A stretch of DNA of 64,000 nt, from assembly GCF_029392075.1 (NCBI RefSeq), contig NZ_CP113929.1, positions 1,860,001-1,924,000 on the forward strand, given 5' to 3'. Made by a program: the position numbers and the translations under genes. Positions within the stretch are counted from its first letter, which is position 1. The number at the start of each line of letters is the position of its first letter. Under the pieces are notes generated by a model, which was not told the origin of the DNA, searched no databases, and was given only the letters and a program-made list of their open reading frames with translations. The DNA is from Bifidobacterium sp. ESL0704 (lineage in GTDB: Bacteria; Actinomycetota; Actinomycetes; Actinomycetales; Bifidobacteriaceae). Below are positions 1 through 8,735 of this stretch, one piece after another.

Positions 1-921
1 GGCAACGACAACGTGCTCGTGCGTTATTACCGTGCCAACCACCAGATGCGCGTCGGCGCACACACCTCCGCGCCTGGCCTGCCGCTCGACTCGCACTATA
101 CCCACAATCTCGAGAATTGGACCAACGCCATCGCCGACGGCACGAAAGCCGACGATTGGGTTACGCCGCAAATCGCCGGGAGCCAGCCACATCAACGATT
201 CGGCGTTCCCACAGCCGTCAGGCCCGGACTGGTTCGATCGCTGAGCACAATATTGACGCTGCTGGTCTCGATTGTGGCTTGTGCCGTAATCGCGGGAGCT
301 GTCGGGCTGTTCCTTTCCGTCAGGCGCTCGACGAAACATAGCCGACGAGACGAACAAGGTTCCGCGTTTTTGCTTGGCACGAGCAGGAAACAAGGGAACC
401 CGGTCATCGGGTCGGCATCAAAACCGAAATACGGGAAAACCGCTTCCGATAGAGGCACCTCGAAGCTATCGTCGCCAACGAAGCTATCGTCGCCAACGAA
501 GCTATCGTCGCCAACGAAGCAAAGCGCCGGAGCCGGAACAAGCGAGCACGGCAACCTATACGGCCGATTCCCGCACCGTCTCACAGCGGCCCTGGCCTTG
601 AACAGCTGCTGTGCGATCTTAGGCCTCGTGGCGTTCTTCGCCTACGTCGCCATCGCCGCGAAATCCGCGCTGACCCTCACCATAAGCGGCACACTGCTCG
701 GCCGGGGCTGGGCGGTGCTGCATGTCATCGCGCTGGTCAATGCCGCACTGTTGACGTGGCTTTTCATGGAGCTTTGGGGTTCGCGTGGCAACAGTCACCG
801 GCAAAGCGACCATGTGCAAGGCTTCTGGAGCCCCTCACATGTCGCCGTTGCCGTATTCTGCACTGCCGCCGCAGTGCTCTCGCTGACGATGCTGGCATTT
901 TTCGGGCTCTACACCCTTTAA
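1..921 (+). CDS. C-terminal part of an unrecognised multi-pass membrane protein
   Basis: The reading frame is open from the first base of the window, so the true start lies outside it. About 75 soluble residues are followed by a membrane segment (STILTLLVSIVACAVIAGAV region), a basic linker, and three more hydrophobic segments in the last 110 residues, ending in LAFFGLYTL. The linker contains three tandem KLSSPT units. I do not recognise the family; the soluble part could be the end of an extracytoplasmic enzyme domain, but no catalytic motif is visible. The stop overlaps the end of the convergent gene on the other strand by 4 bp. Confidence 0.6.
   Translation, partial: GNDNVLVRYYRANHQMRVGAHTSAPGLPLDSHYTHNLENWTNAIADGTKADDWVTPQIAGSQPHQRFGVPTAVRPGLVRSLSTILTLLVSIVACAVIAGAVGLFLSVRRSTKHSRRDEQGSAFLLGTSRKQGNPVIGSASKPKYGKTASDRGTSKLSSPTKLSSPTKLSSPTKQSAGAGTSEHGNLYGRFPHRLTAALALNSCCAILGLVAFFAYVAIAAKSALTLTISGTLLGRGWAVLHVIALVNAALLTWLFMELWGSRGNSHRQSDHVQGFWSPSHVAVAVFCTAAAVLSLTMLAFFGLYTL
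469..522. repeat. 18-bp tandem repeat, three copies, inside the first gene
   Basis: Three near-identical 18-bp units (aagctatcgtcgccaacg) code for KLSSPT repeated in frame. They sit in the linker between the first and second membrane segments. Copy number is probably variable between strains; this is inferred from the exact repetition. Confidence 0.9.
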
Positions 922-1547
922 CGCGCCTTTGCCCTTCGCTTGGCCGCGAACCGATGAATCAGCGACGCCAAACCGAGCAACGCCGCCAGCACAATCAGTA
1001 ACGCGCCCAGCATGACGATGGCCATGGCAATCAGCGAGCGCACATCGACACCACCGGGTATCGACGCGAAGACCATCGGGGACGCCGAACCGATGAACAG
1101 CATCAATGCTCCCAGAAACAGCGGCAGCAGGCTCAGCACGATGGTCGCTTTGCTGGGACCGGCCGGCGGTTGCGGTTTCGGCATCCGCGGCGGCACGTCA
1201 CGCGGCACACGCACGTAGGTGCCAGAGGAGGCGGCGCCATCGGCATCAAAGTCCGAAGACGGCACATACCCGTTCTGTGGCGGCATCTGCGAGGTAGCGT
1301 CGCCCGACTGCGTCCAGGTTTTCGTTCCGACTTCCGTCTCAGCTGCGTTACCAGTTCCACCTTCGCCTTCGGTTTCCGACGCCATCGACGCATCATTCGC
1401 GGCATTATCATCGTTTAAGCAATCGCCATGTTTGGTTTCAACCGTATCGGAACCATCAATCGAAGCCGGCATAGCGACGGTATCAATCATGTCATTGTCG
1501 GTTGCAGGGTTCGTCATTTCGTTCTCCTCATTCGATTCGTCACTCAT
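918..1547 (-). CDS. Hypothetical two-TM membrane protein with acidic N-terminus
   Basis: A 209-residue protein. The first ~110 residues are acidic and low in complexity, then comes a proline-rich stretch (PPRMPKPQPPAGPSK) and two hydrophobic segments (ATIVLSLLPLFLGALMLFIG and SLIAMAIVMLGALLIVLAAL), ending in a basic tail. I chose the ATG at 1547 because GGAGG lies 8 nt upstream; an ATG at 1553 makes an ATGA overlap with the stop of the PspC-domain gene before it. The tight coupling suggests it is co-transcribed with that gene and may work with it at the membrane. No family recognised. Confidence 0.65.
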   Translation of the reverse strand: MSDESNEENEMTNPATDNDMIDTVAMPASIDGSDTVETKHGDCLNDDNAANDASMASETEGEGGTGNAAETEVGTKTWTQSGDATSQMPPQNGYVPSSDFDADGAASSGTYVRVPRDVPPRMPKPQPPAGPSKATIVLSLLPLFLGALMLFIGSASPMVFASIPGGVDVRSLIAMAIVMLGALLIVLAALLGLASLIHRFAAKRRAKAR

Positions 1548-1549
1548 CG

Positions 1550-3736
1550 TCATCGCCTCCATGCTCCCGTTGTCTTGCCTTTGACGAATTGCGCATAACT
1601 CGGCACCGTGCTTTCGGCAGGATACTGCACCGTCACGCGTCCTTCGACGATATAGGGGGCGTCAACGGTAAGCTCCGGCCCGTTCTTCGGCATCTTCTTC
1701 GTCTCCGTATACCATTGGTAGTCTTGATCGTTGCCATAACCGCTGCCGTAGCCGATGCGCTGATAACTCATCCCGCCAAAACCGACTTGCATGGCACGAC
1801 TGATGGCAACATATCCGCTGCCCAATGATTTCGTGCCGGTCGCCAGGTCATCGCCAACCCATGAACCCATGACAAGATTGCCATCGCAGAAGCCATAGCA
1901 GAATCGGTAATCCCAACTTCCGTCAGCGGTCCCGTCATAATAGTCGCTGTCGTCGTCGCCGATGTAATCATCGTCATCGTCATCTGTTTCACAACCGTCA
2001 GCTTCATCGCATTCATCCTCATCGTCGGATTCATCGTCATCAGACCTGCTGTGCTTTGCGGAAATGTCCGGCTTCGAGGTTTTCGAGTCTTCACGACGCT
2101 TCTGGTTCTGGGCATGCAAATCCACATTGGTGCCGTGGCTGAGCCGGTACGAGCAGCCTGCGGGCAAAGTGACGAACACCGTCGTCTTCCTGTCTGTCAA
2201 ATGGATCGTTCCGGTCGGACAACCGGACTTGACGGTGCTGCCGTCCTTCAACGTGACATCGTGGGTACTGTGTGTCTTGGCGTAATCGCTGAAGTCGATG
2301 TTGACCGCGTCGTCATCGAGCCTGTGGCCTTTAATCGCGGTCCCGTGCGTCAGTTTTTTAAGCTGCTGGTCGTTACCGGCATCGATGGCTTTGAAACCGC
2401 TGACATCAACTTGATGATAGCCTTGGCTTTGCTGTTCCGATTCGGTCAGTACTACGGAATAGCCGATATTGCCAATAAGGAAAACAACCGCCACGAACGC
2501 CGCAATCCAGACCAGAGGATGCAGGCCTCCGGCACGATGCCCGGTCAGGCCGAGCACGGCGATGAGCACGCCGAGCGCTATCAGCACCCCGCCGATCCAG
2601 TATGTCCCGTATTGCAGAACCGTGCCCATGTATCCGCCGTTGCTGAAGCACTGTATGGCAACCAACGCTCCCGAGAGGAGGATGAAGCCAAGCGCAAGCA
2701 GGACAACCACGAATCCGGCCGGCTTGCGCCGTGCGCGTCTCGCCCCCCATGTTTTCGCGGTGTTCTGGACGATGCTTTCCCGATAAGATTGCGCCGGTTC
2801 GGCCATATAGGTAGGAGGAGCCGCATTAGCCTGCGATGGGCCAGCGACGAACGGCGAAGCCCATGACCGTCCGGAAACCTGGCCGTCGGAACCATCAGCA
2901 TGTTGATTCGACTGCTGATGCTGCGCGCTTTGCATATAAGCCTTGCCTGCATCGCCGGCATCACCCTGTTGAGAGTCGCCAAAGCCGCTATCCGACTTCA
3001 TATTTTCCGATTCACGAAACGTCGCCTCATCGGTTCCTTGGGATTGGGTTTGCTCGTTGTTCCGGCTTTGGCCAAAAGATTGCGGAGCATATGGGACAGG
3101 GTTCGCATTCGCATAGAAATTCGGGTTCGTATTGCCGGACGGGCTATAGGGCATGGGGCCGGACTGACGATATTGACTCTGCGATGGCTGCTGCCATTGA
3201 CCTTGATACTGGCCTTGTTGATACCGACCTTGATACCGGCCCTGCTGTCCATTATCGGCAAAAGGGAATCCGCGTCGTTCCTGCGCCTTGTTGGCGAGGC
3301 TGTTGATCATAATCAGCAACACCGCCACCGCGACGATGGCCAGCAGAACGCCGATGCCCGGGAAGCAGAACGCAATGACCATAAAAACAATCGGGCCGAG
3401 CAATGACCATTGCCAATGCCCGTACACCAGCTCCTCGCCGGAAATCCTGCCGTCTCGGCAATCGGGAAGCAACACCCACGCCGCCGCGTAGAAGGCCGCA
3501 CCAAAGCCGAAGGCCAACGTAGAGGCGGCAACCACTGCACGGACGAAAACGGGACTCAGCCCGTAACGCACCGCAATACCATCGCAGACCCCAGCAATCC
3601 AGCGGTTGTTGCCTCGCATCAGGCCACTGCCGCGAATCCATGCGAAGAAACGGTCGATCTTGTCGTGACTGGGAGGCACGGGATTGTTCATGTTGGTCGG
3701 CTGTTGGCGGCCGCTGCCGTATGTGTTGTTGCTCAT
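1550..3736 (-). CDS. PspC-domain membrane protein with C-terminal LiaF-like region
   Basis: About 728 residues. A PspC domain near residues 25-105 (RGNNRWIAGVCDGIAVRYGLSP then hydrophobic AFYAAAWVLLP) is followed by another membrane pair, a long Gln/Ser/Asn-rich linker, three more membrane segments (VVLLALGFILLSGALVA; YWIGGVLIALGVLIAVLGL; LVWIAAFVAVVFLIGNIGY), and a soluble C-terminal domain with an Asp/Glu run. PspC proteins belong to envelope-stress responses, and the C-terminal region resembles LiaF/DUF4097-type domains; that assignment is by inspection. The start at 3736 (MSNNTYGS) is preferred over an upstream ATG because the extra residues lie in the divergent promoter region. It faces a PspC-type sensor kinase across a 112-bp gap with three ACCCTGA boxes. 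Confidence 0.8.
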   Translation of the reverse strand: MSNNTYGSGRQQPTNMNNPVPPSHDKIDRFFAWIRGSGLMRGNNRWIAGVCDGIAVRYGLSPVFVRAVVAASTLAFGFGAAFYAAAWVLLPDCRDGRISGEELVYGHWQWSLLGPIVFMVIAFCFPGIGVLLAIVAVAVLLIMINSLANKAQERRGFPFADNGQQGRYQGRYQQGQYQGQWQQPSQSQYRQSGPMPYSPSGNTNPNFYANANPVPYAPQSFGQSRNNEQTQSQGTDEATFRESENMKSDSGFGDSQQGDAGDAGKAYMQSAQHQQSNQHADGSDGQVSGRSWASPFVAGPSQANAAPPTYMAEPAQSYRESIVQNTAKTWGARRARRKPAGFVVVLLALGFILLSGALVAIQCFSNGGYMGTVLQYGTYWIGGVLIALGVLIAVLGLTGHRAGGLHPLVWIAAFVAVVFLIGNIGYSVVLTESEQQSQGYHQVDVSGFKAIDAGNDQQLKKLTHGTAIKGHRLDDDAVNIDFSDYAKTHSTHDVTLKDGSTVKSGCPTGTIHLTDRKTTVFVTLPAGCSYRLSHGTNVDLHAQNQKRREDSKTSKPDISAKHSRSDDDESDDEDECDEADGCETDDDDDDYIGDDDSDYYDGTADGSWDYRFCYGFCDGNLVMGSWVGDDLATGTKSLGSGYVAISRAMQVGFGGMSYQRIGYGSGYGNDQDYQWYTETKKMPKNGPELTVDAPYIVEGRVTVQYPAESTVPSYAQFVKGKTTGAWRR

Positions 3737-3780
3737 GGTTCCATTACAGCATTCCGAAACGCTCAAAAGGGTCAGGGAAC

Positions 3781-3820
3781 ACCCTGATTTAACCCTGATT
3801 TTTATCCGAACGCACCCTGA
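3781..3820. promoter_or_regulatory. Three ACCCTGA boxes in the PspC/kinase divergent promoter
   Basis: ACCCTGA occurs at 3781-3787, 3792-3798 and 3814-3820, with start-to-start spacing of 11 and 22 bp (one and two helical turns). An inverted half site TCAGGG lies at 3772-3777. The third box falls where the -35 element of the rightward promoter should be. The same boxes occur 95-125 bp upstream of the MacB-like ABC operon (46834-46865). The likely binder is the LuxR-type response regulator encoded at 5482-6264. Confidence 0.6.
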
Positions 3821-3848
3821 ACCTTGCAAAATCATGCACAATGGAGGT

Positions 3849-5342
3849 ATGAAGTCATCGAATCACCGGCCAGACGACCGACCGCATCAGCCAGCCTACA
3901 CGTGGAATCAGTATGCACCGGCCAGTGGCTTCCCGGTGACTCCCAGGCTTCGTCTGCCGCTGCTACGCCCGAAAAAGAAACGCGTCTTCTGCGGGGTATG
4001 CCGGGGGCTGAGCCTGCATCTGGGCATGCCGGTGGTTTGGATCCGTCTGGCTTTCGTAGCAATGACGTTCCTGTTCGGCGCCGGTATCGCGGCCTATATC
4101 TTCTTGTGGGCATTCGTTCCCGCAGGAGATCCGCTTACCGCCGTGCAGCAACAGCGCGAGAACGATTGGCAAGCCGCGCATGCACCATTGTCATATGGCA
4201 ATGCCAACAATATGGCACCAGGTCAAGCCGGCGATTCAGAAACCGCCAATGCCGACGGGCAACGAACAGCACAACGTTTCTCCTCCCCGTCGAACGCGGC
4301 CAACGTCGATACATCCGAAGGCGACGAGGCAGGCAACGGCCCGGAAAACCTTGCCCAGGCATTCAAGAACGCTTCAAAACCCTCGATCATCGCGCTTACC
4401 GGCATCGCACTGATTGCACTGGCCGTAATTCTTGAAAACAGTCCGCTGCCCAGCGACCTCACATTCGGCATTTTCATGGCCCTTTGCGGCATCGGTGTGG
4501 CCTGGATCCGTTTCAACGCCGAGGACGGACAGATACGGTACCTGCTAATCGGCGTGGCGCTGATGGCTCTGGGCTACTTCATTTGCGCCGATTCCGAGAC
4601 ATTCAGCCACCACCTTCCGTTTTCCGCCGCAATCGCCGGGGTGGCGCTACTGGCAGGGGTGGCGCTGGCCATCATCCCACTTGCCAACCGGTTCATCCAC
4701 GAACTGAGCCACGAGCACGCACTGAAGGAACGCGAGGAGGAACGCGCCGACATGACGGCCCACCTGCACGACGGCGTGCTGCAGACCCTCGCGCTTATCC
4801 AGCTGCACAGCGATGAGCCCAAAACCGTGTTCACGCTAGCCCGCAAGCAGGAACGCGAGCTGCGCCGATGGCTGTATCAGGAACGCATCCCCTCCGACCG
4901 ATCGGTGAGCTCGGGGCTGAAGGAGATAGCCGCGCATATCGAGGATGAATTCGGCGAGCCGATTGACGTGGTGAGTGTGGGCGACACCCGACCCAGCGCC
5001 CAGACCGATGCGCTTTTGAACGCCAGCGAGCAGGCGATGCTCAACGCCGTGCAGCATGGAGCGGAACCGATCTCGGTCTATTGCGAGGTCGGAGCGGCAC
5101 AGGCCGAGGTCTTCGTGCGCGATCACGGCGACGGGTTCGATCAGAACGCCATTCCGCCGGACCGGCTCGGCATCCGCCAATCCATCATCGGCCGCATCGA
5201 GCGTCGCGGAGGCAACGTCAAAATCGTCTCACGTCCGAGCTGGGGCACAGAAGTGCATATGACCATGCCGATACCGAAGGAAAACGGCAGCGCTGATGGC
5301 ACAACGACGAAAGAAACGAATGAAGAGACGGACACACGATGA
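3849..5342 (+). CDS. Sensor histidine kinase with N-terminal PspC domain
   Basis: A 497-residue kinase. After ~40 residues comes a PspC domain (KKRVFCGVCRGLSLHLGMPVVWIRLAFV) with one membrane pass, then a linker and about four membrane segments (residues ~180-280), a phospho-acceptor box (MTAHLHDGVLQTLALIQ; HLHDG as in the HisKA_3/NarX group) and a HATPase region with N box (LNAVQHG), G1 (DHGDGFD) and G2 (GTEVHM). It presumably phosphorylates the LuxR-type regulator encoded downstream. CACAAT lies 6 nt before the ATG, so the mRNA is probably leaderless; an in-frame ATG at 3834 is an alternative start. The stop overlaps the start of a 48-codon ORF by ATGA. Confidence 0.88.
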   Translation: MKSSNHRPDDRPHQPAYTWNQYAPASGFPVTPRLRLPLLRPKKKRVFCGVCRGLSLHLGMPVVWIRLAFVAMTFLFGAGIAAYIFLWAFVPAGDPLTAVQQQRENDWQAAHAPLSYGNANNMAPGQAGDSETANADGQRTAQRFSSPSNAANVDTSEGDEAGNGPENLAQAFKNASKPSIIALTGIALIALAVILENSPLPSDLTFGIFMALCGIGVAWIRFNAEDGQIRYLLIGVALMALGYFICADSETFSHHLPFSAAIAGVALLAGVALAIIPLANRFIHELSHEHALKEREEERADMTAHLHDGVLQTLALIQLHSDEPKTVFTLARKQERELRRWLYQERIPSDRSVSSGLKEIAAHIEDEFGEPIDVVSVGDTRPSAQTDALLNASEQAMLNAVQHGAEPISVYCEVGAAQAEVFVRDHGDGFDQNAIPPDRLGIRQSIIGRIERRGGNVKIVSRPSWGTEVHMTMPIPKENGSADGTTTKETNEETDTR

Positions 5343-5485
5343 GCAACCCGCTTGTAGAGAACGCAACCGACACTCTGGCGAGAATCTTCACCGGCGCAAT
5401 ATCAGCATTGACGATACACAACGATTGCGGATGGAACAAAAAGTTCCAAACGCCGGGCAATGCCAATAGAACGAAGCGGATATGA
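5339..5485 (+). CDS. 48-residue ORF coupled between kinase and response regulator
   Basis: An ATG at 5339-5341 overlaps the kinase stop (ATGA), the frame stays open for 48 codons (starting MSNPLVENATDTLARIF and ending NRTKRI), and its TGA at 5483-5485 overlaps the ATG of the response regulator. Four-base overlaps at both ends are typical of translational coupling in an operon. The product is short, slightly basic, with one Cys and two aromatic residues in the middle, and no obvious membrane segment. It could be a real small partner of the two-component system, a coupling leader, or the remnant of an older regulator N-terminus in a shifted frame. Confidence 0.5.
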   Translation: MSNPLVENATDTLARIFTGAISALTIHNDCGWNKKFQTPGNANRTKRI

Positions 5486-6264
5486 TTGACGACAGGATGA
5501 GACAGACAGGTAACGGCAACAGCATGAACAGCAACACATCTACCACCAGAGCAGCGGAAGCCGCCCAAGTGAATGTCGAACGCCCGCAACGCACCAATCA
5601 ACAACCATTCAACGATCACCACGACATCCGCGTGGCCGTGGTCGACGATCATGAGATGTTCCGCGCAGGGGTGATTGCGACGTTGAGCCCGCATTTCACC
5701 ATCGTCGGTCAGGCACCCGATGTGGAAGGCTCGGTGGCGATGATTGCGGCCACGTTGCCAGACGTGGTGCTGCTCGACGTCCACGTGCCAGGCGGCGAAG
5801 GCGGCGGCGGCGCGGAAATACTGCTCAAATCACACCCGCTCTCCCCCGATTCCGCGTTCCTGGCCCTTTCCGTCTCCGATTCGCCGAAGGACGTCGGCGC
5901 GGTCATCCGCGCGGGCGCACGCGGCTATGTCACCAAAACCATCAGCGGCGACGACCTGATTTCCTCGATCATCCAAGTGAACGAAGGATATGCCGTCTTC
6001 TCGCCGAAACTGGCCGGATTCGTGCTCTCGACCTTCCAAGGTGCGGGGGCCGCCAAGCACGACGACGAACTCGACAAGCTCACGCAGCGCGAGCAGGAGG
6101 TCATGCGCCTCATCGCCCGCGGCTACACCTACAAGGAGATCGCCGCGGAACTGTTCATCTCCATCAAGACGGTGGAGACCCACGTCAGCGCGGTGCTGAA
6201 AAAGCTCCAGCTCTCCAACCGCACTGAGCTCACCCGCTGGGCCGCCGATCGCCGGATCGTGTGA
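5482..6264 (+). CDS. NarL/LuxR-family response regulator
   Basis: A 260-residue regulator. Residues 1-48 form an unusual polar extension. The receiver domain follows (VAVVDDHEMFRAGV with the acidic pair; phosphorylatable Asp in PDVVLLDVHVPGG; switch region KSHPLSPDSAFLALSVSD; conserved Lys in YVTKTIS). A LuxR-type helix-turn-helix ends the protein (LTQREQEVMRLIARGYTYKEIA ... TVETHVSAVLKK). It is the partner of the PspC kinase just upstream. The ATG at 5482 is kept because it overlaps the stop of the small ORF before it; ATGs at 5497 and 5524 would remove part of the polar extension. The ACCCTGA boxes at 3.8 and 46.8 kb are its best candidate targets. Confidence 0.88.
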   Translation: MIDDRMRQTGNGNSMNSNTSTTRAAEAAQVNVERPQRTNQQPFNDHHDIRVAVVDDHEMFRAGVIATLSPHFTIVGQAPDVEGSVAMIAATLPDVVLLDVHVPGGEGGGGAEILLKSHPLSPDSAFLALSVSDSPKDVGAVIRAGARGYVTKTISGDDLISSIIQVNEGYAVFSPKLAGFVLSTFQGAGAAKHDDELDKLTQREQEVMRLIARGYTYKEIAAELFISIKTVETHVSAVLKKLQLSNRTELTRWAADRRIV

Positions 6265-6531
6265 GGACGCATCGCCATAAGCATGCACCTCAAGCACAAA
6301 GCAGCTCGCAAAACACCTGTATCGTTGGGTCAAATCACATATAAACCCATACCATTCAACTTATCGACCATTCACGCAATATCATAGATAAACGAAGTTG
6401 TTTACAGCTTGAAGTCAAACGTTACGTTTAACCAAAAATACTATATACTTTATACAGTATGATAATCATGTACCTGTTGCGATAAAGCGAACAGCAAGCA
6501 AGCAATCACCCCCGTCGAAGAAGGCGTCGAC

Positions 6532-6732
6532 ATGAAATTCGGCATGCGTACACCAAGCTTGAAGAAATCATTCCGTGCACGAACCACAGGTAAGGCAAAA
6601 AGGCAAATTAAAAAAGCCCTCATTCCCGGCTACGGCAGAAAAGGAATGGGCTGGATCAAGAATCCGCGCAAAGCTCTTTACAACAAGGTATATCGCAAAA
6701 CTACTTTTGGCTGGCAGGATTTGTTCAAGTAA
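6532..6732 (+). CDS. Small basic protein of unknown function
   Basis: A 66-residue, strongly basic protein (MRTPSLKKSFRARTTGKAK ... PGYGRKGMGWIKNPRKALYNKVYRKTTFG). The pattern RTPSLKKS ... GWIKNPKKALYNKVYxKTT recurs in short hypothetical proteins of Gram-positive bacteria and their phages, as far as I recall; function unknown. GAAGAAGG lies upstream as a ribosome-binding site. The preceding gap (6265-6531) is AT-rich, with TATACT/TATGATAAT-like promoter elements near 6440-6470 and a short palindrome AAACGTTACGTTT at about 6417. A lipoprotein gene follows 39 bp downstream in the same direction. Confidence 0.6.
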   Translation: MKFGMRTPSLKKSFRARTTGKAKRQIKKALIPGYGRKGMGWIKNPRKALYNKVYRKTTFGWQDLFK

Positions 6733-6771
6733 TCATACATATCTGTTTTCAACGAAGAACAAGAGTAAACA

Positions 6772-7422
6772 ATGAATAGAAAAATAATCGCGGCCATCAC
6801 TTCAGCGCTTCTGATTTTTGGCGTATCGGCCTGTTCCGGATCGTCAACAACAAACGAAAATGCCTCGACCTCCACGTCAACCTCTGCCAAGAAGGAAGCT
6901 GAGGCAAAAAAGAAGGCCAGAGAAAAAGAGGAACAAGAGCAACAAGCCAAAGAAGAAAAGGAACTCGACAGTGCAAAAACTGCGCTGAACAGTAAAGTCG
7001 CAGAGGCCCATTCTCTGCTTGACTCTTCGAACAATAACGTCGCCGACCCTCAAACACGCGTTGATCTCACCAACGCCATCAACACTGCTGCTGCATTTAC
7101 CGGAACAGATTCCGCCGAATATTACCAGGCAATCGACCCACTGCAAAAAGCCATGGATAATGTGACGGCCAGCGTAAATCAAAAGAGCCAAAACGATGCT
7201 GCAGCCGCCGCGCAGGCAGCTCAGCAAGCTCAAGCTGCTCAACAGGCACAGGCACAGGCCAGATCGGCAATTCCGCAACAGACTCAAAACCAAGGAGGCA
7301 CGGGCTCGCTTTACGCGACCTGCCGCGATGGCTCACAATCGGTATCACGCCCCGGAGCACCCAACTATCAAGGAATGTGCTCCCACCATGGAGGCATAGC
7401 TCAAAAACTGGGAACACGCTAA
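6772..7422 (+). CDS. DUF3761-domain lipoprotein
   Basis: A 216-residue lipoprotein. The signal peptide ends in the lipobox GVSAC (lipidated Cys21). Residues ~45-75 are a charged Lys/Glu/Gln segment likely to form a coiled coil, followed by a helical region and an Ala/Gln-rich stretch. The C-terminal ~37 residues (LYATCRDGSQSVS ... GMCSHHGGIAQ) match DUF3761, a small extracellular domain with the conserved C-DG and CSxHGG motifs. It is anchored outside the membrane. Function unknown. It lies 39 bp after the small basic protein and may be co-transcribed with it. Confidence 0.8.
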   Translation: MNRKIIAAITSALLIFGVSACSGSSTTNENASTSTSTSAKKEAEAKKKAREKEEQEQQAKEEKELDSAKTALNSKVAEAHSLLDSSNNNVADPQTRVDLTNAINTAAAFTGTDSAEYYQAIDPLQKAMDNVTASVNQKSQNDAAAAAQAAQQAQAAQQAQAQARSAIPQQTQNQGGTGSLYATCRDGSQSVSRPGAPNYQGMCSHHGGIAQKLGTR

Positions 7423-7537
7423 AGGAGACTCATCAAGAAATATTCTTTTCAGCGATAATGTATGCCAATCCATCCATCAGGAAACCGACAATAGCCTGGA
7501 AACATCACCACAAGGAATCTTCAGACAATACATCGGA

Positions 7538-8287
7538 TTAGTACGGTTCATCTGCCTTTTTCCTTCGCGAGCCAATATATCGTTCATACAATATCGAATA
7601 TTGGGAAGAATCAAGCTTGATGCTGCTAATCTTCGAAGGAACATACTTGCCTCTGCCCAGCGCCTTAGGGTCAGGGCCGGCGACAAGCGGCTCACTCAAC
7701 GGTTTGACGATGGTGTCGAACATCCGCTCGAGCAGTGACAGATCGTCGTTGCGCATGGCCGCAATAGACGCTTGGTCATTGAATTCCTTGGTCACCAGTC
7801 CCCAGTCGAAATACCAGCCGGCGTCCCGGGCGACCAGTTCCCAAAAGAACCGCTGTGCACGGCCGTTGCCCTCACGAAAAGGATGCAGGTTGTTGAGATT
7901 GTCGTAATTAACGCTCAGCCGTTCGATGAACGTCCTGCGATCCATTCCCCTGAACATATCATCCTCATGCAGAACAGACTCAACATATTGTGCCCCGGTC
8001 TCAAGGAATGCAACCGGCAAAAACGTCGAGCCGCCCTTGGATATATCCACCGTACGAAACTCGCCCGCCCATGGATAAACCTTCCTGAATAAGGCCTTGT
8101 GAATCTCCTGAAGTTGAGCGATCGTTCCCTCGACAGCCATCCGCTCGCCACGCAAACGGGTACTTGCGAGAGTGACCAGCAACGGCTCCGCCCTCATCAG
8201 TTCGGACTGTGTCTTCGCCCCGACCAGATTGACCAGCACATCAGTGCCGGCAATCAGGTAAGGATCGACAAACGCATCCTTAGACAT
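7538..8287 (-). CDS. Fic-family AMPylating toxin
   Basis: A 249-residue Fic protein. The catalytic motif is intact: HPFREGNGR with His135, the acidic residue that binds metal, and the GNGR anion-binding loop. The flap region (KVYPWAGEFRTVDISKGG, residues ~69-86) is typical of doc/Fic proteins of the VbhT/FicT type. Such enzymes transfer AMP to protein targets such as gyrase and topoisomerase IV and stop growth unless inhibited. The ATG at 8287 lies inside the 3' end of the gene upstream, which encodes the matching antitoxin, so the two are translationally coupled. The ~65 residues after the Fic core contain no recognised domain. Confidence 0.9.
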   Translation of the reverse strand: MSKDAFVDPYLIAGTDVLVNLVGAKTQSELMRAEPLLVTLASTRLRGERMAVEGTIAQLQEIHKALFRKVYPWAGEFRTVDISKGGSTFLPVAFLETGAQYVESVLHEDDMFRGMDRRTFIERLSVNYDNLNNLHPFREGNGRAQRFFWELVARDAGWYFDWGLVTKEFNDQASIAAMRNDDLSLLERMFDTIVKPLSEPLVAGPDPKALGRGKYVPSKISSIKLDSSQYSILYERYIGSRRKKADEPY

Positions 8288-8471
8288 GAGCGAATTCCTT
8301 GCGAATGCGCTGCTCGGTACGCTGCTCCCATTCATCGATGTCAATATCGCCGAAAATATATTCCTTCGCATCGTCCATGAACTGCTCATCGACATGCTGC
8401 CCTTCCATCTCCGTGGAGTGGACGGCCTGATACACGTCCTGTGCACGTTTTTCGATGCCAGTCACAGTCAA
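8280..8471 (-). CDS. VbhA-like Fic antitoxin
   Basis: A 63-residue helical protein with the class I Fic inhibition motif (S/T)xxxE(G/N): Ser19-Thr-Glu-Met-Glu23-Gly24. In this family the motif Glu pairs with the Fic GNGR arginine and blocks ATP from binding productively. The 3' end overlaps the toxin gene by 8 bp, in the usual antitoxin-first order. The rest of the protein (DEQFMDDAKEYIFGDIDIDEWEQR) fits the helical tail that wraps the toxin. Confidence 0.85.
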   Translation of the reverse strand: MTVTGIEKRAQDVYQAVHSTEMEGQHVDEQFMDDAKEYIFGDIDIDEWEQRTEQRIRKEFAHV

Positions 8472-8735
8472 TCTCCCTCAAAGATGATGGATGTTCCGAT
8501 TACATCCCAGCATAACGCATTCACGCCATCAACTCAGCCTGACACCTCTGACGAGACCGGAGATAAGACACGATGCCGTTCATAGCGCCATAAAGCATCT
8601 GCCCTTACAAGAGAAACAGCCGATAAATCTATGAGCATAGTAGTTCTCGACGGCCTCGAGACGGAACACTATGCGGGCAAATCAGCTCCCCTAATCTACC
8701 GCATAACGACCGTCTGAGTTGAGGGTTGCCTCGTC

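Noticed and set aside
7477..7695. Small reading frame overlapping the Fic toxin end
   Set aside because: It runs on the same strand in another frame, has no ribosome-binding site, and is a shadow of the Fic coding sequence.
8099..8380. Plus-strand frame across the Fic antitoxin region
   Set aside because: It is the shadow of the antitoxin/toxin overlap; no family resemblance and no start signal.
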